Shown here: piece after piece, positions 20,006-27,721 of the stretch
Numbering within the stretch: the first letter of the stretch is position 1
Layout: each line of letters begins with the position of its first letter
NCBI RefSeq assembly: GCF_014639275.1
Contig: NZ_BMFW01000005.1
Location: forward strand, 124,001-188,000
Length of the DNA: 64,000 bases
Origin: Arthrobacter liuii
Lineage (GTDB): Bacteria; Actinomycetota; Actinomycetes; Actinomycetales; Micrococcaceae
Direction: 5' to 3'
Notes under the pieces: generated by a model
Seen by the model: only the letters and a program-made list of their open reading frames with translations
The model's database searches: none
What the model was told of the DNA's origin: nothing
Program-made: the position numbers and the translations under genes

Positions 20006-20701
20006 CTAGAAGAGCCGGGACTCAATGTCATCGACGCCGCGCATGGCGTCGTAATCCAAAGTAACGCAGTCGATTCCCCGGTCGTTGGCCAGCACCTTGG
20101 CCTGCGGCTTGATTTGCTGGGCCGCGAAGATGCCCCGTACCGGTGCCAGCAGGGGGTCGCGGTTGAGCAGCTCCAGGTACCTGGTCAGCTGCTCAACGCC
20201 GTCGATGTCTCCCCGGCGCTTGAGTTCAATGGCCACCGTGGCCCCGTCTGCGTCCCGGGCCAGGATATCCACGGGGCCGATTGCTGTGAAGTACTCGCGC
20301 CTGATCAGGGAGTAGCCCTGGCCCAGCGTTTCAATCTGTTCGGCGAGCAGCCTTTGCAGGTCGGCTTCGACCCCGTCCTTGATCAGTCCGGGGTCCACGC
20401 CGAGGTCGTGCGAGGACTCGCTGATCTTGTCGTGGATGTTGATGATGAGCCGGTCATCGGTCTTGGCCGACTGCACAGTCCATTGCTCCACGACGCCAAG
20501 TTCCAGGTCCACCTCGTCAGGGGATGAAACCCGGAGCGTGGCTGGAGGGCTCATCCAGTTCAGCGGCTTGTAGGAACCGCCGTCGGAATGGACCAGCACG
20601 GAGCCGTCTGCCTTGACCAGCAGGAGCCGGGTGGCGAGGGGGAGATGGGCTTTGAGCCGCCCCACGTAATCAACGGAGCAATGGGCTATGACAAGTCGCA
20701 C
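20006..20701 (-). CDS. nucS: Mismatch-specific endonuclease NucS/EndoMS
   Basis: A 231-aa endonuclease that gives actinobacteria a MutSL-independent mismatch repair, cutting both strands at G-T, G-G and T-T mismatches. The N-terminal DNA-binding/dimerisation domain starts [16 protein letters not shown]; the C-terminal RecB-like nuclease domain holds the metal and catalytic residues in [10 protein letters not shown] and [17 protein letters not shown]. The protein ends in ESRLF, in keeping with the family's C-terminal beta-clamp-binding tail. GTG 20701 is chosen because the conserved domain begins at once; the open frame continues upstream without family similarity. The same gene lies downstream of the atp operon in mycobacteria. 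Confidence 0.95.
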   Translation of the reverse strand: MRLVIAHCSVDYVGRLKAHLPLATRLLLVKADGSVLVHSDGGSYKPLNWMSPPATLRVSSPDEVDLELGVVEQWTVQSAKTDDRLIINIHDKISESSHDLGVDPGLIKDGVEADLQRLLAEQIETLGQGYSLIRREYFTAIGPVDILARDADGATVAIELKRRGDIDGVEQLTRYLELLNRDPLLAPVRGIFAAQQIKPQAKVLANDRGIDCVTLDYDAMRGVDDIESRLF

Positions 20702-20809
20702 GCCGTACAGACTATCGCGTGGGCTCCGCAGGCCGTGTCCGACGGCGGGACGCACGATGCACCGGAAGGGGCGGCAAGGTGCGGGGCCGGGGGAGTGGGC
20801 GGCCTGGGG

Positions 20810-20821
20810 CAGAATGGATAT
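20810..20821 (+). promoter_or_regulatory. -10-like CAGAAT, 6 nt before the start at 20822 (candidate leaderless promoter)
   Basis: CAGAAT at 20810-20815 is followed by GGATAT and ATG 20822. The first base departs from TANNNT, so this is the weakest of the leaderless-type sites in the window. No ribosome site is visible before this ATG. Confidence 0.4.
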
Positions 20822-21175
20822 ATGCCGCGTTCCAACCGTCCCCGCCGTCCTGTTTCCGGCAAGGGTTCCGCTTCCGGCAGGGGCGCAGGAGGAAAGAGTA
20901 ACGGGGATGTCCCCGAGTTGGACCTGGAACGTGCCCGGGCAGGAATTGCCCGCCGGGAAAGCGCGCCCGACGGCCAGTGGATGGTCCGTACCATGACCGC
21001 GAAGAACGCCGAGAAGACCTACATCTGCCCCGAGTGCTCCACGGCCGTGCTGCCCGGCGTCGCACACCTGGTGGTGTGGAAGGACGACCACCTCTTTGGC
21101 GCCGCCGCCGGACTGGCCGAGCGGCGGCACTGGCACACGAACTGCTGGACGACGCGCAGCTACCGGTACCGCTGA
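20822..21175 (+). CDS. Conserved actinobacterial protein with a zinc-ribbon-like motif
   Basis: A 117-aa protein of unknown function. The first 60 residues are basic and Gly/Ser/Arg-rich and look disordered; the C-terminal half carries [10 protein letters not shown] and a later RRHWHTNCW, a CxxC...HxHxxC set that would fit one bound zinc. Relatives in Arthrobacter are often labelled ATP/GTP-binding, but I see no P-loop, so I do not follow that name. It starts at ATG 20822 and runs divergent from nucS, 120 nt apart. Confidence 0.7.
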   Translation: MPRSNRPRRPVSGKGSASGRGAGGKSNGDVPELDLERARAGIARRESAPDGQWMVRTMTAKNAEKTYICPECSTAVLPGVAHLVVWKDDHLFGAAAGLAERRHWHTNCWTTRSYRYR

Positions 21176-21208
21176 CATGCGCGGGCGTGGAAGAACCCCC
21201 GCGGTCGC

Positions 21209-21221
21209 TAAGCTGGCAGGC
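21209..21221 (+). promoter_or_regulatory. Leaderless-type promoter: TAAGCT, 7 nt before ATG 21222
   Basis: TAAGCT (21209-21214) plus GGCAGGC then ATG. The spacing puts the transcription start on or next to the A of the ATG. No canonical -35 is evident. Confidence 0.55.
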
Positions 21222-22019
21222 ATGACTTTTGATCCGGCGTCGTACGAATTCACCCAGGCCCAGGGCCCCACGCCCATCCGTGCCTCCACTGTTTTGCCTG
21301 CCCGGCGGGAGAATATCGAGCTGCAGACGGAGGACGGCCACACGCTGGTGGGGGAGCTGGCATTGCCTGAATCCGGTCCGGTCAAGGCGACGCTGATTAC
21401 GCTCCACCCGCTGCCCACGCACGGCGGCTTCATGGATTCCCACGTCTACCGGAAGGCCTCCTACCGGCTGCCGGCGCTGGCAGGCATCGCGGTGCTGCGC
21501 TTCAACACCAGGGGCACCGCCTCGCCGCGCGGCACCAGCAGCGGCGCCTTCGAGGAAGGGTTGGGGGAGCGCCACGACGTGGAGGCAGCCGTCCGCTTCG
21601 CCGTCGAACGGGGCCTGCCCAACCGTTGGCTGGTGGGCTGGTCCTTCGGCACCGAGCTCGCGCTGATGTACGGGGCGGTGGAGCCGGTGGCCGGGCAGAT
21701 CGAGGGAGCGGTGCTGCTCTCGCCCCCGCTGCACCGCGCCACGGACAAGCATCTGCAGCTGTGGGCGGAATCGGGCAAGCCCCTCACAGTCCTGGTGCCC
21801 GAGCATGACGACTTCCTGCAGCCGGCCGAGGCAGCCGGCCGCTTCAGCCTGGTGCCGCAGGCCCGCGTGGTGGGAGTTGCAGGGGCCAAACACCTGTGGG
21901 TCGGGGAGAAGTATGCCGCCCGGGTCCTGAACGACATTGTGGCGCAGGTCAGCCCCGACCGCGCCGGAGTGGAACTGCCGCGGGAATGGGACGGGCCGAC
22001 GGCGACTGCCGGCGCCTAG
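21222..22019 (+). CDS. Alpha/beta hydrolase, dienelactone-hydrolase-like
   Basis: A 265-aa soluble alpha/beta hydrolase. The oxyanion/strand region [19 protein letters not shown] is followed by [17 protein letters not shown], the nucleophile elbow GWSFGTE near residue 146, a probable acid in VPEHDDF and the histidine in GAKHLW near the C terminus. The [14 protein letters not shown] pattern resembles a broad group of hydrolases acting on small esters; the substrate is not predictable. It is convergent with the AI-2E family gene, 25 nt away. Confidence 0.8.
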   Translation: MTFDPASYEFTQAQGPTPIRASTVLPARRENIELQTEDGHTLVGELALPESGPVKATLITLHPLPTHGGFMDSHVYRKASYRLPALAGIAVLRFNTRGTASPRGTSSGAFEEGLGERHDVEAAVRFAVERGLPNRWLVGWSFGTELALMYGAVEPVAGQIEGAVLLSPPLHRATDKHLQLWAESGKPLTVLVPEHDDFLQPAEAAGRFSLVPQARVVGVAGAKHLWVGEKYAARVLNDIVAQVSPDRAGVELPREWDGPTATAGA

Positions 22020-22044
22020 GGGCGGAGCCTTGGGGGCGGTGCGT

Positions 22045-23358
22045 TCAGTGCTGGTCCTGCCGGACGATATAAATCTCGCGCACCAGGAGCAGGACGGCGG
22101 CCGCCGTTGGAATGGCGATAAGGGCCCCGAGCACGCCCAGCAGGCTGCCGCCGGCAATGACGGAAATCACCGCCACCGCACCGGGGACGGCAACTGCCTT
22201 CTGCATGATGCGCGGTGAGATGAAGTACGCCTCGAACTGCAGGTAGGCGAAATAGCAGACGGCGTAAATGGCAGCGGCCTGCCACCCCTGGGTGAGGGAC
22301 ACGAGGATCACCACGATTCCTGCGATGACGCCGCCCACCAGGGGAATGAAGGCGAGCAGGACCACCACGAACGCCAGGAGCAGGGCGAAGGGGATGCCCA
22401 CTATGGTCATCACGACGAACGCGAAGATGGCGTTAAGGATCGCCACACAGGCCTGCCCTATCACGTAGTTCCCCACTGACCGGGTGATTTCCTCGGACAG
22501 GGCGGCCACGCGCTTCCGGCGGGAGCGTGGCGCCAGCCGGTAGGCCCACTTCTTCATTGCCGGGAGTGCCGCCAGGAAGTACAGGCTCAGTACCAGGACG
22601 ATAAGGGCGCCAAAAAGGCCGTTGGCCACGGTGGATCCGAATCCGACCACGCCGCCGAATATGCCGCCCATGGCAGCGGGGTCGTTGACGAACTTCTGCA
22701 GTTCCTCGGTGACCCGGTCGCGGACGCCAAACTGGTCGTCGAGGCTGCGGAAGAAATCCGAATCCATGAAATTGCGCACCCATTCCGGTGCCTGCCGCAC
22801 GATCTCGGATACCTGCTCCACAATCGTGGGAATCAGGGTGGCAAAAAATCCGACGACGATGCCCATCAGGATAGTCACCGAGACCAGGATGCCGGCGGGC
22901 CTGGGGATCGTCCGGTTTTCGAGCCAGCCCACCACGGGTTCCAGGCCCAAGGCAATGAACAGCGCCGCCACGATCCACAACAGCAGTTGCGTTGTGTGGG
23001 ATCCGATCCAGTAGACCAACAGCGCCAGTCCCACGCCTACGGTGCCCATGAACCCCATGTACAGCGGATGCTGGGGGGACATCCGCGGTCCGGGGTGTCC
23101 GAACTGCGGCTCCTCGTCACCATCGTTGTCCGCCTCCGGGCCCTGTCCGGTGTATTCGGGCGGCATCTCGAACCGCAGCCTGGGCTGCGCGCCGGGCAAC
23201 GGCTGGCGGAGCCGGCGGACCACGTGGCCAAGGGCTGCAGCGGCAGAGCCTCCGCGGCGTGCCGCCATGCCCAGTGGAGGCACGGCGGCAGGGACAGGGC
23301 CCCCGGGATCCCCTGGATTTCCGGCTGCAGCCGAGGACGGGTCCGTGTTGTCAGTCAC
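22045..23358 (-). CDS. AI-2E family (PF01594-type) membrane transporter
   Basis: A 437-aa membrane protein of the AI-2E exporter/permease family, whose members include autoinducer-2 exporters and Na+(Li+)/H+ antiporters; the substrate here is unknown. A Pro/Arg-rich cytoplasmic N-tail of about 95 residues precedes eight or so membrane helices. Family features are the FFATLIPTIVEQVSEIVR segment, the extracytoplasmic EWVRNFMDSDFF region, LLAFIPLVGGVIAGI and a final GALIAIPTAAAVLLLVREIY. GTG 23358 gives VTDNTDPSS; it is uncertain because the frame is open further upstream. Confidence 0.85.
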   Translation of the reverse strand: MTDNTDPSSAAAGNPGDPGGPVPAAVPPLGMAARRGGSAAAALGHVVRRLRQPLPGAQPRLRFEMPPEYTGQGPEADNDGDEEPQFGHPGPRMSPQHPLYMGFMGTVGVGLALLVYWIGSHTTQLLLWIVAALFIALGLEPVVGWLENRTIPRPAGILVSVTILMGIVVGFFATLIPTIVEQVSEIVRQAPEWVRNFMDSDFFRSLDDQFGVRDRVTEELQKFVNDPAAMGGIFGGVVGFGSTVANGLFGALIVLVLSLYFLAALPAMKKWAYRLAPRSRRKRVAALSEEITRSVGNYVIGQACVAILNAIFAFVVMTIVGIPFALLLAFVVVLLAFIPLVGGVIAGIVVILVSLTQGWQAAAIYAVCYFAYLQFEAYFISPRIMQKAVAVPGAVAVISVIAGGSLLGVLGALIAIPTAAAVLLLVREIYIVRQDQH

Positions 23359-23453
23359 TGGTTTTAGGGGCCTGTTCCGTGCGTGGCACCGCCTTCGCGG
23401 GCCGGTGTGATGATCATCGCAAACACTATCAGCAGGCTTGTCACCATGAGCCA

Positions 23454-23479
23454 ACATTGCCGCGCGGGGCCGGCAATGT
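23454..23479. other. 9-bp inverted repeat in a divergent promoter region
   Basis: ACATTGCCG (23454-23462), 8-nt spacer CGCGGGGC, CGGCAATGT (23471-23479). It lies between the divergent AI-2E family gene and the membrane protein at 23565, about 45 nt before a TACTAT hexamer (23524-23529). It could be an operator or an RNA hairpin; nothing decides between them. Confidence 0.55.
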
Positions 23480-23564
23480 CCGGAGCAGGGTGGCCAAAAA
23501 GGGGGCCGTGGTAACAAAAAGGCTACTATTGAAGGCAAACCCCCGCTGATGATAGGTGTTTCCC

Positions 23565-25271
23565 TTGCGTTTAAAGACTGCAGCCGCACTTGTGCTGCTC
23601 GGCCTCCTGACACTTTTGGCCGGCATCGGCCAGAGAACCATCTGGGCTCCATCCGAGACGGTGACCGCGTCGCTGCCAGCCGATGCTGCCGCCGCTCCGC
23701 TGACCGTCATCGACCAAAAGCTGCGCACCCAGCACGACGGAACCGTCAAGATCAACATCCAGGGCGACGGAAACTTCGTGCTGGCGTCCGGCAGGCCCGA
23801 TGACGTCAGCGCCTGGGTCGGCCAGACTGCCCACAACACCATCACCGGGGTTTCCGAGGACGGGAAGTCCCTCCAGGTTGACCACGCCGATGGCGAAGGT
23901 ACCGCCCCCAACCCGGCCGGTTCCGATCTCTGGGCGTCCAACGAGAACGCCAGCGGCGAGCTTGAGTACACCTGGACCCCGCCCGCCGACGGCGACTGGA
24001 GCCTCCTGCTCGCCTCCGACGGCACCAAGCCGGCACCGGCCACCGTGTCCATGACGTTCCCGAATGACACTTCCACCCCGTGGGCTGTTCCGTTGATGGT
24101 CCTTGGCGGCCTGCTGATCGTGGGCGGAATCGTCCTGGCGCTGCTCTCCGCCCGCAGGAAGAACGGCAAGGGCGACGGCGAAGGCGACAGCGGCTACGCC
24201 CGCCGCGCCCGTGCACGGAATGCCAAGTCGCAGAACCAGGCCCCGTCGTCGTCCTCCTCCAAGGTGACGATGATTGCAGCCGGCGTGGCAGCAGCTGTGC
24301 TGTCAGGATCCGGCACGGCGGCCCAGGCGGCCAGCCCCAGCCCGCAGCCATCGAGCAGCGCCTCGTCGCCGGCCAAGGAAGCAACCGGTTCTCCCGTCCT
24401 GCTGGACGCCCAGTTCCGCCGGATCCTGGAACAGGTCTCCAGCGCCACCGATGCCGGGGACGCCGCCAAGGACGCGTCCAAGCTCGCGGGCCGCGTGGGC
24501 GGCCCCGAGCTGGAAGTCCGCACCCAGAACTACAAGATCCGCTCCCAGGTGGGTTCCTACGAGCCGCGTATGCCCGTGCGCTCCACCAAGCTGCTGACCA
24601 CGGTGGTCACCAGCGGCCGTGACTGGCCGCGTTCGGTGCTGGCCGTGACGCAGGGTGAAGGCAACGTGGTCCCGCAGATCCTGACGTTGGTCCAGCAGTC
24701 GCCGCGCGAGAACTACAAGCTGATGGAAACCACGCCCCTGCAGCCGGGCACCACCTTCCCGAACATCAGCCGCGGGGGCACTGAAACCATGGCCGCGTCG
24801 GCGAAGTCCGGGCTGCTTTACAGCGGTGAGGAAGCAATGTCCGGCCTCGCCGACAGGCTCACGTCCGCAGACTCGCCCTTCAAGGACAAGCTCGTCGAGG
24901 GCGCGTCCTCGCCGTACATCGCCGATACCCTGTCCTATCAGGCTGAGGTGGTAAAGGCCGGCGAAAACGGTAACTTCTCCTTCACCCACAAGGTGGTTCC
25001 CGAAAGCACCGTGGTGTTCCGCACCTCGGACGGCGGCGCCCTGGTCCTGGGCCGCATCAACTTCGGCTTCGAGGGCACCCCGAAGGCCGCAGGCGACAAG
25101 CTCAGCATCGGCGACGATGCCGCAGCCCTGGCCGGTGGCAAGGAAACCTCCACGGGCATGGTCCTGAGCTTCGCCGAGTCCATGGCGGTCTACGTGCCGC
25201 CGGCAGGATCGACGGACCCGATGAAGCTCGTTGCCGCCACCCGCGGCCTGGTGGGGGCCAGCTTCAAGTAG
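23565..25271 (+). CDS. Unrecognised three-segment membrane/extracytoplasmic protein
   Basis: A 568-aa protein I do not recognise. Segment order: N-terminal signal anchor (about residues 3-22); an extracytoplasmic beta-rich domain to about 170; membrane helix 172-195; a basic cytoplasmic linker with R/K and S/Q-rich stretches; a second hydrophobic segment (about 233-252) ending in an AQAAS cleavage-like site and a Ser/Pro linker; then a 290-residue extracytoplasmic domain (LLDAQFRRILEQVS... to VGASFK). TTG 23565 fits best because AGGTG lies 6 nt upstream; GTG 23556 is an alternative. The following gene encodes a CnoX/YbbN-like chaperone with its own promoter. No cysteine pairs or catalytic motif stand out. 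Confidence 0.75.
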   Translation: MRLKTAAALVLLGLLTLLAGIGQRTIWAPSETVTASLPADAAAAPLTVIDQKLRTQHDGTVKINIQGDGNFVLASGRPDDVSAWVGQTAHNTITGVSEDGKSLQVDHADGEGTAPNPAGSDLWASNENASGELEYTWTPPADGDWSLLLASDGTKPAPATVSMTFPNDTSTPWAVPLMVLGGLLIVGGIVLALLSARRKNGKGDGEGDSGYARRARARNAKSQNQAPSSSSSKVTMIAAGVAAAVLSGSGTAAQAASPSPQPSSSASSPAKEATGSPVLLDAQFRRILEQVSSATDAGDAAKDASKLAGRVGGPELEVRTQNYKIRSQVGSYEPRMPVRSTKLLTTVVTSGRDWPRSVLAVTQGEGNVVPQILTLVQQSPRENYKLMETTPLQPGTTFPNISRGGTETMAASAKSGLLYSGEEAMSGLADRLTSADSPFKDKLVEGASSPYIADTLSYQAEVVKAGENGNFSFTHKVVPESTVVFRTSDGGALVLGRINFGFEGTPKAAGDKLSIGDDAAALAGGKETSTGMVLSFAESMAVYVPPAGSTDPMKLVAATRGLVGASFK

Positions 25272-25309
25272 GGCCTTCGCGTGTTACCACCGGCAGCGGC
25301 CGGAGTGGC

Positions 25310-25322
25310 TAGAGTGGGAATC
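25310..25322 (+). promoter_or_regulatory. Leaderless-type promoter: TAGAGT, 7 nt before ATG 25323
   Basis: TAGAGT (25310-25315) plus GGGAATC then ATG. There is no ribosome site between the hexamer and the ATG. Confidence 0.55.
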
Positions 25323-26315
25323 ATGAGTTCGCCAGCTTCCCGCCCAGTCCCTCCTGCCGCTGCCAACCCGCTTAACCTGCGCGGCGCCGTCGACCTTTCC
25401 TCGCTGAAGCGCCCCGCAACTCCCTCGGGTGCAGCTCCGTCCGGCCCCGCAGCCGACGCCGCCCAGGGGCCCCAGACGGCCGGTCCCGGCGGTGGACCTG
25501 AGCTCAAGGTCAACGTCACCGAAGGAAACTTCCAACAGTTGGTGGAATTGTCCGCGCAGGTTCCGGTGGTGTTCGCCCTGTGGGCCCCGTACTCTCCGGA
25601 GTCGAGCAGCATGGTGGAGACCCTCGACCGGGTGGTTGCCAGTTACGGCGGCCGCCTGGTCCTTGGCGCCGCCGACATCGAGGCCTTTCCGCAGCTTGCC
25701 CAGGCCTTCCAGGTGCAGGCTGTCCCCACCGCCGTCGCTGTCCTCAAGGGGCAGCCGGTACCGCTCTTCCAAGGCGGGGCCGACGAACAGCAGGTGCGCA
25801 GCCTCTTCGACGAACTCCTCAAGGTGGCCGCAGCCAACGGGGTCACCGGAAGCCTGGACGCCGGTACAGCCGCTGAACAGGAACCTGCCCCGCTGCCGCC
25901 GCTGCACCAGGCCGCCTTCGATGCCATTGAAGCCGGCGACTATGCCGCGGCCGCCGAAGCCTACCGCCAGGCGCTGAAGGAAATGCCGTCGGACCACGAG
26001 GCCAAAGCCGGGCTGGCGCAGGTGGAGCTGATGGACCGGCTGCAGCCGTTGTCCGCCCAGGACAGCGAGGCCCTCCGCGCCCGGGCGGCAAACGAGCCGG
26101 ACAACCTTGACGCGCAGCTTGCAGTGGCGGACCTTGACGTGGCCGGCGGCCACGTGGAGGATGCCCTGAACCGCCTGGTGGCGTTCATCGGCAGGAACTT
26201 CGGCCCGGAGCGCGAAACCGCACGGGTACGGCTGCTGGAACTGTTCGACGTGGTGGGCGCCGGTGACGAGCGTGTGGCAAAGGCGCGCCAGGCGCTGGCA
26301 CGGGTGCTGTTCTAG
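25323..26315 (+). CDS. Thioredoxin-fold/TPR co-chaperone, YbbN/CnoX-like
   Basis: A 330-aa protein with a disordered Pro/Ala-rich N-tail (about 60 residues), a thioredoxin fold (about 70-185: VTEGNFQQLVELSAQVPVVFALWA... VQAVPTAVAVLKG) and a TPR-like helical C-terminal region (about 205-330: AFDAIEAGDYAAAAEAYRQAL...). The active-site CxxC is replaced by YSPESS after WAP, so it cannot be a dithiol oxidoreductase; the family works as a holdase that hands clients to chaperones. A homologue (Rv1324) lies in the same neighbourhood after nucS in mycobacteria. Its stop overlaps the next start by one base. Confidence 0.88.
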   Translation: MSSPASRPVPPAAANPLNLRGAVDLSSLKRPATPSGAAPSGPAADAAQGPQTAGPGGGPELKVNVTEGNFQQLVELSAQVPVVFALWAPYSPESSSMVETLDRVVASYGGRLVLGAADIEAFPQLAQAFQVQAVPTAVAVLKGQPVPLFQGGADEQQVRSLFDELLKVAAANGVTGSLDAGTAAEQEPAPLPPLHQAAFDAIEAGDYAAAAEAYRQALKEMPSDHEAKAGLAQVELMDRLQPLSAQDSEALRARAANEPDNLDAQLAVADLDVAGGHVEDALNRLVAFIGRNFGPERETARVRLLELFDVVGAGDERVAKARQALARVLF

Positions 26316-27412
26316 TGCCGGCCCTGTTCCAGCCGCTGACACTGCGCTCCATGGAGCTGCAGCACCGGGGCTGGGTTTCGCCGATGTGCCAGTACAGCTG
26401 TGATCCCGATGACGCACCAGGGGTTCCGAACGACTGGCACCTGGTTCACCTGGGCGGGTTCGCCGCCGGCGGTGCGGCGATGATCCTCACGGAGGCCTCG
26501 GCGGTGAACGCCGAGGGCCGGATCAGCCCGCGCGACGCAGGCCTCTACAACGACGAGCAGGCGGCGGCCTGGCAGCGGATCATTTCCTTTGTCCACCGGC
26601 ACGGTGCCGCCGGCGCCAAGATCGGTGTGCAGCTGGCCCACGCAGGCCGGAAGGCGTCCACGTATTGGCCGTTTTCCGGCAAGCACGGCAGTGTTCCGCC
26701 GTCCGAGGGCGGCTGGGACACGCTGGGACCGTCCACAACTTCTTTCGAGGGATATGCGGCGCCTGCCGCGATGACCGTGGAACACATCCAGGGCGTCATC
26801 GCCGATTTTGCCGCCGCCGCTGTACGCGCAGTGGACGCCGGCTTTGACACCATGGAGATCCACGGGGCGCATGGCTATCTCCTGCACCAGTTCCAAAGCC
26901 CCCTGATCAACCAGCGCGACGATGAGTGGGGCGGGGACGAAGCCGGACGGAACCGGCTGATGCTGGCCGTGGTTGACGCCGTCCGTGCCGTGATTCCCGA
27001 TTCCATGCCCCTGCTGCTCCGGATCTCGGCCAGTGACTGGGCACCGGGGGGCGTGGACCAGGCCGCATCCGTCCGGCTGGCACGCGAGGCGGCCGTACAC
27101 GGTGTGGACCTGGTGGATGTCTCCAGCGGCGGGGCCGTGGCCCACCAGCGGATCAAGCCGGGACTGGGCTACCAGACCGGATTCTCCGCTGCCATCCGTG
27201 AGGAGGCGGGAATCGCCACCGGCACCGTGGGCCTGGTAACCACTCCCGGCCAGGCCGAGCATGCCATTGCCACTGGCCAGGCCGATGGCGTCTTCATTGC
27301 AAGGGCGGCGCTGCGTGACCCCCATTGGTGGCTCCGCGCCGCCTTCGAACTGGGCTACGACATCGCCTGGCCGCCGCAATACGAGCGCGCTGTCCCGCGG
27401 CGCAGCTTCTGA
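26315..27412 (+). CDS. NADH:flavin oxidoreductase, Old Yellow Enzyme (YqjM-like)
   Basis: A 365-aa FMN-dependent ene-reductase. Conserved features of the thermophilic-like (YqjM) OYE class are visible: SPMCQYS near residue 26 with the FMN-modulating cysteine, QLAHAGRKAS near residue 106, the substrate-binding pair in EIHGAHGYLLHQF near residue 189, and RLRIS-like LLLRISASDW. It reduces activated C=C bonds in enals, enones or nitro compounds; the natural substrate is unknown. GTG 26315 overlaps the YbbN-like stop by one base, suggesting an operon. Confidence 0.9.
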   Translation: MPALFQPLTLRSMELQHRGWVSPMCQYSCDPDDAPGVPNDWHLVHLGGFAAGGAAMILTEASAVNAEGRISPRDAGLYNDEQAAAWQRIISFVHRHGAAGAKIGVQLAHAGRKASTYWPFSGKHGSVPPSEGGWDTLGPSTTSFEGYAAPAAMTVEHIQGVIADFAAAAVRAVDAGFDTMEIHGAHGYLLHQFQSPLINQRDDEWGGDEAGRNRLMLAVVDAVRAVIPDSMPLLLRISASDWAPGGVDQAASVRLAREAAVHGVDLVDVSSGGAVAHQRIKPGLGYQTGFSAAIREEAGIATGTVGLVTTPGQAEHAIATGQADGVFIARAALRDPHWWLRAAFELGYDIAWPPQYERAVPRRSF

Positions 27413-27426
27413 CCACGGAGTCCGCC

Positions 27427-27705
27427 ATGGCCCGCCCGGAAAGGAAGGAACCGCAAACCCCTGTTGACCGGCAACTGGAAGCGAAGATCCTGGAACTCCT
27501 TGCTTCCCGGGCTGCGACGTCCACCATCTGCCCGTCTGATGCCGCCCGGGCGGTGGGCGGTGATGACTGGCGCCACCTCATGGAGCCTGCCCGCGAGGCC
27601 GCACGGCGGCTGGTTGATGCCGGGCAGGTCCACATCACCCAGGGTGGTTCCGTGGTTGATCCCGCCGCGGCGAGGGGCCCGATCCGGATCCGCAAGGCGC
27701 CCTGA
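27427..27705 (+). CDS. DUF3253 family small protein
   Basis: A 92-aa basic protein with a winged-helix-like layout. Signature features are the KILELLASRAATSTICPSDAARAVG segment, WRHLMEPAREAARRLVDAGQVHITQGG, and a C-terminal GPIRIRKAP. The helix-turn-helix-like core and basic charge suggest nucleic-acid binding, but the family function is not known. ATG 27427 lies 14 nt after the OYE stop, so it is probably the third gene of that operon. Confidence 0.8.
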   Translation: MARPERKEPQTPVDRQLEAKILELLASRAATSTICPSDAARAVGGDDWRHLMEPAREAARRLVDAGQVHITQGGSVVDPAAARGPIRIRKAP

Positions 27706-27721
27706 CGGCCACGGCCGCCTG

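Noticed and set aside
20588..20821. Longer form of the zinc-ribbon-like protein starting upstream of 20822
   Set aside because: The upstream codons run antisense through nucS and have no conserved features; ATG 20822 with a -10-like element fits better.
23359..23652. Longer N terminus for the AI-2E family protein
   Set aside because: The extra codons are basic, low-complexity and cross the divergent promoter region and the start of the neighbouring gene.
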